Of a stretch of 64,000 bases of DNA, positions 58,342-64,000 are shown piece by piece. A program made the position numbers and the translations under genes. This DNA is from Thereva unica. Its lineage: Eukaryota; Arthropoda; Insecta; Diptera; Therevidae. Each line of letters opens with the position of its first letter. Position 1 is the first letter of the stretch. Below the pieces are notes generated by a model, which worked only from the letters and a program-made list of their open reading frames with translations, had not been told where the DNA came from and made no database searches. The DNA lies in contig OX465281.1 of NCBI GenBank assembly GCA_949987705.1, positions 159,230,393 to 159,294,392 on the forward strand, written 5' to 3'.

Positions 58342-58788
58342 CAACTTATTGATCATGAATTTGGAAAACGAGAAACTCTGAGTGGTCAATGTAAAAATTT
58401 TTCGTACACTCAAAAGATTCGTAAATCGGAAATGATTTCGGCCGCACCTGTTCTCATAATACAACTGAAATTATTCGAACTGAAAAATAAAAAGTTTATT
58501 AAAATTGAGCAATGCGATATCAAAACTGTCACTTCTGCAAAATTGCATATAGGAGGTTCAAATTACAAAGTGATTGGTGCTATATTCCATACAAGAACAC
58601 TCGAACAAGGTCATCACATCAGCATGTTGAAACAAAAATCGAGCTGGTTATGGATCAATGATTCCATAGTGCAAAAAAAATCTTGGCCTAGAAACTCGAA
58701 AGGAACTTATGTTTTTTTTTACAAAGGCAATAATATTAGTTTGAATTCCTCCATTTGGTTATTTTGTTATTACCTACTTATAAAATAA
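58342..58788 (+). pseudogene. ubiquitin-specific-protease-like C-terminal fragment
   Basis: Open from the satellite edge at 58342 to a TAA at 58788. Reads GQCKNFSYTQKI, APVLIIQLKLFELKNKKF, YKVIGAIFHTRTLEQGHH and SSWLWINDSIV, ending GTYVFFYKG. This is the second half of a peptidase C19 (USP) domain: the finger/palm strands, the GH-H/Y box with the catalytic His, and the W-x-x-x-D Asp block. The N-terminal Cys box is absent, cut off by the array. Such domains occur in host deubiquitinases and in some element-encoded proteins. No start codon near the edge. Origin unresolved. Confidence 0.55.
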
Positions 58789-59199
58789 ATAAAAAAATAT
58801 AATGAACAATTAAACACATAATATTTCTTTATACAGAAGATTATTTATTTTTTACTAGCATAAAACCCGCGTGCCTTGCAACGCCTTTAAAAACTGTTTA
58901 TTATGTGCAATGTTTTCCTTAAAAAAACCAACAAAAAAGTCAGCTGTTATTATCCCTAAAAAGGGTTTATTATAGTGCATTTTTTTAATAAATATGGTAA
59001 ACAAATTGCTGCGAATATCACCTCTGCTCAACAAATCTGCAAGTTTTGAAGCAGAGATTGGCATATATATGTCATCAAGAAAAGTGACATTTTAGGGTTT
59101 GACGAAAGTTCGTTAAGTTTGTTCGCCTATTTACGTGGATGTAAGAAATTATGAAGCAATCACAAATGAATATTAAATAAAGTGAATTTCGAGTCATTC

Positions 59200-62100
59200 A
59201 TTTCTACGTGATTATAGGGATGCACTGTCAAAATTTCAGCCCTTCAGCTTCGGAGGTTTGGGTTAACCCACTGACATATAGTAATGGACTGCTAAATGAG
59301 CAAAATCCCATACAAAAAAAATGGCACCAAAAACTATTCCTGCCTCGCTCCCACGTTAAATCCCAATGAACTGTAATCGTCAGCGCATGTCAGCGATATA
59401 AACATAATTAGAAAAAAATAGACAGGTATAGTTTTCGTTCTTCTGTCTCACTCTTGAGCTATTTTGAAAAGTTCGTTAAACATGGGAAATAACCGTCACG
59501 GTTTTGGAATAAATAAATTTATTTAATGAAAAAACTGCTAATAAATAAAAATGAGCGATGGAAATTTATTTCCGTTAATTATAACAAACATCTTATCACT
59601 TTTTTTCTCCTAAATTCGAAGAAAAATGTTTTGTTTGCATAAAAAAGGTTTTCTATTTCTGGAGAAAAATGGTGCCATTCAGCATCGTCAATCAGCAGTC
59701 CATTACTATATGTCAGTGGGTTAACCCCATTTCATCCCCTTTGGGGGTGCATTTCGAGTAATCGCCTCTTAGTGGATGTCCACGTCATTATAGGGCTGCA
59801 CTGTCCAAATTTCAACCCTGTAGCTCCAGTAGTTTGGTAACCCCATTTCACCCCTTTAGGGGACGAATTTCGAAAAATCGCTTCTTAGTAAATGTCCACT
59901 TCATTATAAATATGCACTATCAAAATTTCAGCCTTTTAGCTCCAGCGGTTTGGCTTAACCCCATTTAACCCCCTCAGGGGATGAATTTCGACAAATCGTT
60001 TCTTAATGGATGTCCACGTCATTAAGGGGATGCACTGTTCAAAATTTCAGCCCTATAGCTCAAGCGGTTTGGGTAAACCCCATTTCACCCTCTTAGGGGA
60101 TAAATTTCGAAAAATTGCCTTATAGTGGATGTCCACTCCATTATAGGGATGCACTGTTAAAATTCCAGCCCTATAACTTTAGCGGTTTGGATAAACCCCA
60201 TTTCACCCCCTTAGGGGATGAATTTTGAAAAATCGCTTCTTAGTGGATGTTCACGGCATTATAGGGATGCACTGTCAAAATTTCAGCCCTATAGCTCCAG
60301 CGGTGTGGGTAAACCCCATTTCACCCCCTTAGGGGATAAATTTCGAAAAATCGCCTTATAGTGGATGTCCACGTCATTATAGAAATGCACTGTTAAAATT
60401 TCAGCCCTATAACTTTAGCGGTTTGGATAAACCCCATTTCACCCCCTTAGGGGATGAATTTTGAAAAATCGCTTCTTATTGGATGTTCACGCCATTATAG
60501 GGATGCACTGTCCAAATTTCAGCCCTATAGCTCAAGCGGTGTGGGTAAACCCCATTTCACCCGCTTAGGGGATGAATTTCGAAAAATCGCTTCTTAGTGG
60601 ATGTCCACGCCGTTATAGGGATGCACTGTCAAAATTTCAGCCCTATAGCTTTAGCGGTTTGTACAAACCCCATTTCACACCCCTACGGGATGAATTTCGA
60701 AAAATCGCTCCTTAGTGGATGTCCACGTCATTATAGGGATCCACTGTTAAAATTTCAACCCTATAGCTGCAGCGGTTTGGATAAACCCTATTTCACCCGC
60801 TTAAGGGATGAATTTCGAAAAATCGCTTTATAGTGGATGTCCACTCCATTATAGGGATGCACTGTCCAAACTTCAGCCCTATAAATTTAGCGGTTTGTAA
60901 AAACCCTATTTCACACCCTTAGGGGATGAATTTCGAAAAATCGCTCTTTAGTGGATGTAAACGTCATTATAGGGATGCACTGTCAAAATTTCAGCCCTAT
61001 AGCTTTGGCGGTTTGTAAAAACCCCATTTCACACCCTTAGGGGATGAATTTTGAAAAATCGCTTCTTAGTGGATGTTCACGCCATTATAGGGATGCACTG
61101 TCAAAATTTCAGCCCTATAGCTCAAGCGGTGTGGGTAAACCCCATTTCACCCCCTTAGGGGATGAATTTCGAAAAATCGCTTCTTAGTGGATGTCCACGC
61201 CATTATAGGGATGCACTGTCAAAATTTCAGCCCTATAGCTTTAGCGGTTTGTAAAAACCCCATTTCCCACCCTTAGGGGATGAATTTTGAAAAATCGCTC
61301 TTTAGTGGATGTCCACGTCATTATAGGGATGCACTGTTAAAATTTCAACCCTATAGCTCCAGCGGTTTGGATAAACCCTATTTCACCCGCTTAAGGGATG
61401 AATTTCGAAAAATCGCTTTATAGTGGATGTCCACTCCATTATAGGGATGCACTGTCCAAATTTCAGCCCTATAGCTTTAGCGGTTTGTAAAAACCCTATT
61501 TCACACCTTAAGGGGATGAATTTCGAAAAATCGCTCTTTAGTGGATGTCCACGTCATTATAGGGATGCACTGTTAAAATTTCAACCCTATAGCTCCAGCG
61601 GTTTGGATAAACCCTATTTCACCCGCTTAAGGGATGAATTTCGAAAAATCGCTTTATAGTGGATGTCCACTCCATTATAGGGATGCACTGTCCGAATTTC
61701 AGCCCTATAGCTTTAGCGGTTTGTAAAAACCCTATTTCACACCCTTAGCGGATGAATTTTGAAAAATCGCTCTTTAGTGGATTACTGGATGTAAACGTCA
61801 TTATAGGGATGCACTGTCAAAATTTCAGCCCTATAGCTTTAGCGGTTTGTAAAAACCCCATTTTACACCCTTAGGGGATGAATTTCGAAAAATCGCTCTT
61901 TAGTGGATGTCCACGTCATTATAGGGATCCACTGTTAAAATTTCAACCCTATAGCTCCAGCGGTTTGGATAAACCCTATTTCACCCGCTTAAGGGATGAA
62001 TTTCGAAAAATCGCTTTATAGGGTATGTCCACGCCATTATAGGGATGCACTGTCAAAATTTCAGCCCTACAGCTCCAGCGGTTTGGGTAAACCCAATTCA

Positions 62101-63030
62101 CCCCCTTAGGGGATGAATTTCGAAAAATCGCTTCTTAGCGGATGTCCACGCCATTATAGGGATGCACTGCCAAAATTTCAGCCCTATAGCTCCAACGGTT
62201 TGGATAAACCCCATTTCACCCCCATAGGGGATGAATTTCGAAAAATCGCTTTATAGTGGATGTCCACTCCATTATAGGGATGCACTGTCCAAATTTCAGC
62301 CCTATTGCTCCAGCGGTTTGGATAAACCCCATTTCACCCCCTTGGGGGATGAATTTCGAAAAATCGCTTTTTAGTGGATGTCCACGCCATTATAGGGATG
62401 CACTGTCAAAATTTCAGCCCTTTAGCTCCAGCGGTTTGTAAAAACCCCATTTCACACCCTTAGGGGATGAATTTCGAAAAATCGCTCTTTAGTGGATGTC
62501 CACGTCATTATAGGGATCCACTGTTAAAATTTCAACCCTATAGCTCCAGCGGTTACAATAAACCCCATTTCACCCCCTTAAGGGATGAATTTCGAAAAAT
62601 CGCTTTATAGTGGATGTCCACGCCATTATAGGGATGCACTGTCAAAATTTCAGCCCTATAGCTCCAGCGGTTTGGGTAAACCCAATTCACCCCCTTTAGG
62701 GGATGAATTTCGAAAAATCGCTTCTTATCGGATGTCCACGCCATTATAGGGATGCACTGCCAAAATTTCAGCCCTATAGCTCCAACGGTTTGGATAAACC
62801 CCATTTCACCCCCTTAGGGGATGAATTTCGAAAAATCGCTTTATAGTGGATGTCCACTCCATTATAGGGATGCACTGTCCAAATTTCAGCCCTATAGCTC
62901 CAGCGGTTTGGATAAACCCCATTTCACCCCCTAAGGGGATGAATTTCGAAAAATCGCTTTTTAGTGGATGTCCACGCCATTATAGGGATGCACTGTCAAA
63001 ATTTCAGCCCTTTAGCTCCAGCGGTTTAGG
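59200..63030 (+). repeat. 118-bp tandem array, roughly 30 units
   Basis: Unit: AGTGGATGTCCACGCCATTA, TAGGGATGCACTGTCAAAAT, TTCAGCCCTATAGCTCCAGC, GGTTTGGGTAAACCCCATTT, CACCCCCTTAGGGGATGAAT, TTCGAAAAATCGCTTCTT. Contains two short palindromic stretches (GGTTTAAACC-like and CCCTTAGGGG-like). Variants alternate in places. Frames of about 78 residues across it are by-products. Confidence 0.95.
59270..59717. mobile_element. 448-bp MITE, GGGTTAACCC on both sides
   Basis: Perfect inverse ends ACTGACATATAGTAATGGAC. GGGTTAACCC at 59260-59269 and 59718-59727, replacing the single GGGTAAACCC of other array units, so up to 10 bp duplicated (palindromic, so exact length ambiguous). A partial relative is at 3545-3792. 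Confidence 0.8.
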
Positions 63031-63325
63031 TTGTGCGTTGTCTGTCAGTCAGTTACTTTTTATACAATAGAAAAAAAAAGTAAAGATAAAAAATCCCCTT
63101 ACAACTTATTGAACCCCATTTCACTCCCTTAAACCCTTTTTTTCTTCATAAAAAGTAGCCTATGTCCGTCTCCAAGGTCTAAACTATGTCTGTAGCAAAT
63201 TTCATCAAAATCGGTTTAGTGGTTTAGGCGTGAAAGCGTAACAGACAGACAGACAGACAGAGTTACTTTCGCATTTATAATATTAGTAAGGATTTTAGAC
63301 TGTATTAAAACAAAAATGAGTGATA

Positions 63326-63811
63326 TCCCACCAAAAAACATTAAAAATGTGAATTAGAAGTTCGTGGGCGCGGAAATTATTTATTGGGACAGTTTAAAAC
63401 ACACTTATAACAAAAAGAAGTGATATGTCAAGATGTATCGTTAATAGCATGAAATAATTAAACACGTGCATTTACGAACGAATTCAAAGGAATTATACAA
63501 CTGCCAATTTTTATTTAAAACTCAATAAAGTATTATCAACCGCGAAAAAGTTGGCTGGCGCGTTTGTTGTATACCTAGCATGAATCTTTACTGTCCTTCG
63601 AAATGTAACAAATTTTATTAGAAACACTATAGACTAAGCCGCACAGAATTCGTTCGTAAATGCACGTGTTTAATTATTTCATGCTATTAACGATTCATCT
63701 TGACTAATCCATATCACTTCTTTTTGTTATAAGTGTGTTTTAAACTGTCCCAATAAATAATTTCCGCGCCCACGAACTTATAATTCACATTTTTAATGTT
63801 TTTTGGTGGGA
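63326..63811. mobile_element. foldback element with 160-bp arms
   Basis: TCCCACCAAAAAACATTAAA at the left and its inverse at the right; arms to about 63488 and from about 63645. The unpaired centre of about 155 bp encodes nothing. Target duplication unclear (GATA / TTAT). Confidence 0.75.
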
Positions 63812-64000
63812 TTATAGATTTAATTCTGACAAAATGAGAAGGTGCCGGAAGGGTATGATTCAAATAAAAAATGATTTCTTTCAATTTAATACGTTTAATT
63901 CAAATTCAAACTTTTATTACAATTTCTTATCTCCAAAATTTTATTTATGCCATTTTTATGCCACTTATCAACTAATATTTATGTGCGCCTCGCGTTCGAA
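63812..64000. other. no recognised feature
   Basis: AT-rich end of window, no supported feature. Confidence 0.4.

Larger units (their letters stand above)
58855..63294 (+). mobile_element. ACCCGCGTGC-headed element with 118-bp array
   Basis: Starts CTAGCATAAAACCCGCGTGC and ends CGCATTTATAATATTAGTAA, GGATT. Before the tail are a CAAATTTCATCAAAATCGGT block and (ACAG)n, a layout common in non-autonomous insect retroposons. Its body is expanded by the tandem array. Shares its head with 22519-23820. Confidence 0.6.

Noticed and set aside
59900..63070. Frames of 61-83 residues repeated through the 118-bp array
   Set aside because: Period and content follow the tandem repeat; no start or domain supports coding.

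Overview
This is eukaryotic, intron-containing, AT-rich DNA made almost entirely of transposable elements stacked inside one another. The mix (non-LTR retrotransposons, a gypsy/mdg1-like LTR element primed by a tRNA-Arg-type site, BEL/Pao, hAT, Transib, PIF/Harbinger-like MITEs, Helentron-like rolling-circle elements, and a DUF7869/Sola-like DNA transposon) points to an insect. A fly is plausible from the gypsy primer site and TATGTATGTA-type simple sequence, but species and order cannot be fixed. I see no host gene with confidence. The region looks like pericentromeric or intercalary heterochromatin, or a TE trap locus.

Layout. 1-4530: a foldback-like repeat family, twice, around a truncated LINE (minus). 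4763-5359: a PIF-like MITE. 5665-7700: a LINE reverse transcriptase (plus) ending in a TA microsatellite. 7985-37735: one old RTE-like LINE (minus) split into pieces at 7985-9021, 11290-11366 and 37529-37735 by two large insertions: a hAT element (9022-11289) holding a Helentron derivative, and a 26-kb gypsy compound (11367-37524). The compound reads LTR - internal A - LTR - internal B - LTR, with ATTA on both outer edges. Both internals keep gag and integrase but lack protease, reverse transcriptase and RNase H. Internal A is broken by two copies of an asymmetric-inverted-repeat element and by a second, inverted copy of the Helentron derivative. Internal B is broken by a further Helentron-like element, which holds a MITE, which holds a nearly complete DUF7869/Sola-like transposon (31737-35230).

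37951-39832 is a foldback element, carrying another Helentron-like family. 40125-45055 is a hAT (8-bp target duplication) with a Transib, a Mutator-like MITE and a second hAT nested within. 45750-48250 holds short tandem repeats. 49593-51045 is a second copy of the Helentron-like family, followed by a BEL/Pao 5' part. 53050-58340 is a satellite array with a dimeric higher-order unit, interrupted by a TIR element and a LINE tail. It abuts a ubiquitin-specific-protease-like reading frame (58342-58788). 58855-63294 is a non-autonomous element swollen by a 118-bp tandem array. 63326-63811 is a small foldback.

Most valuable features: the same gypsy sequence occurs with and without several insertions, so insertion junctions can be read directly; four unrelated families share one asymmetric-terminus plus 3' hairpin design at A/T tracts; and one DNA transposon retains termini, target duplication, introns and most of its transposase.
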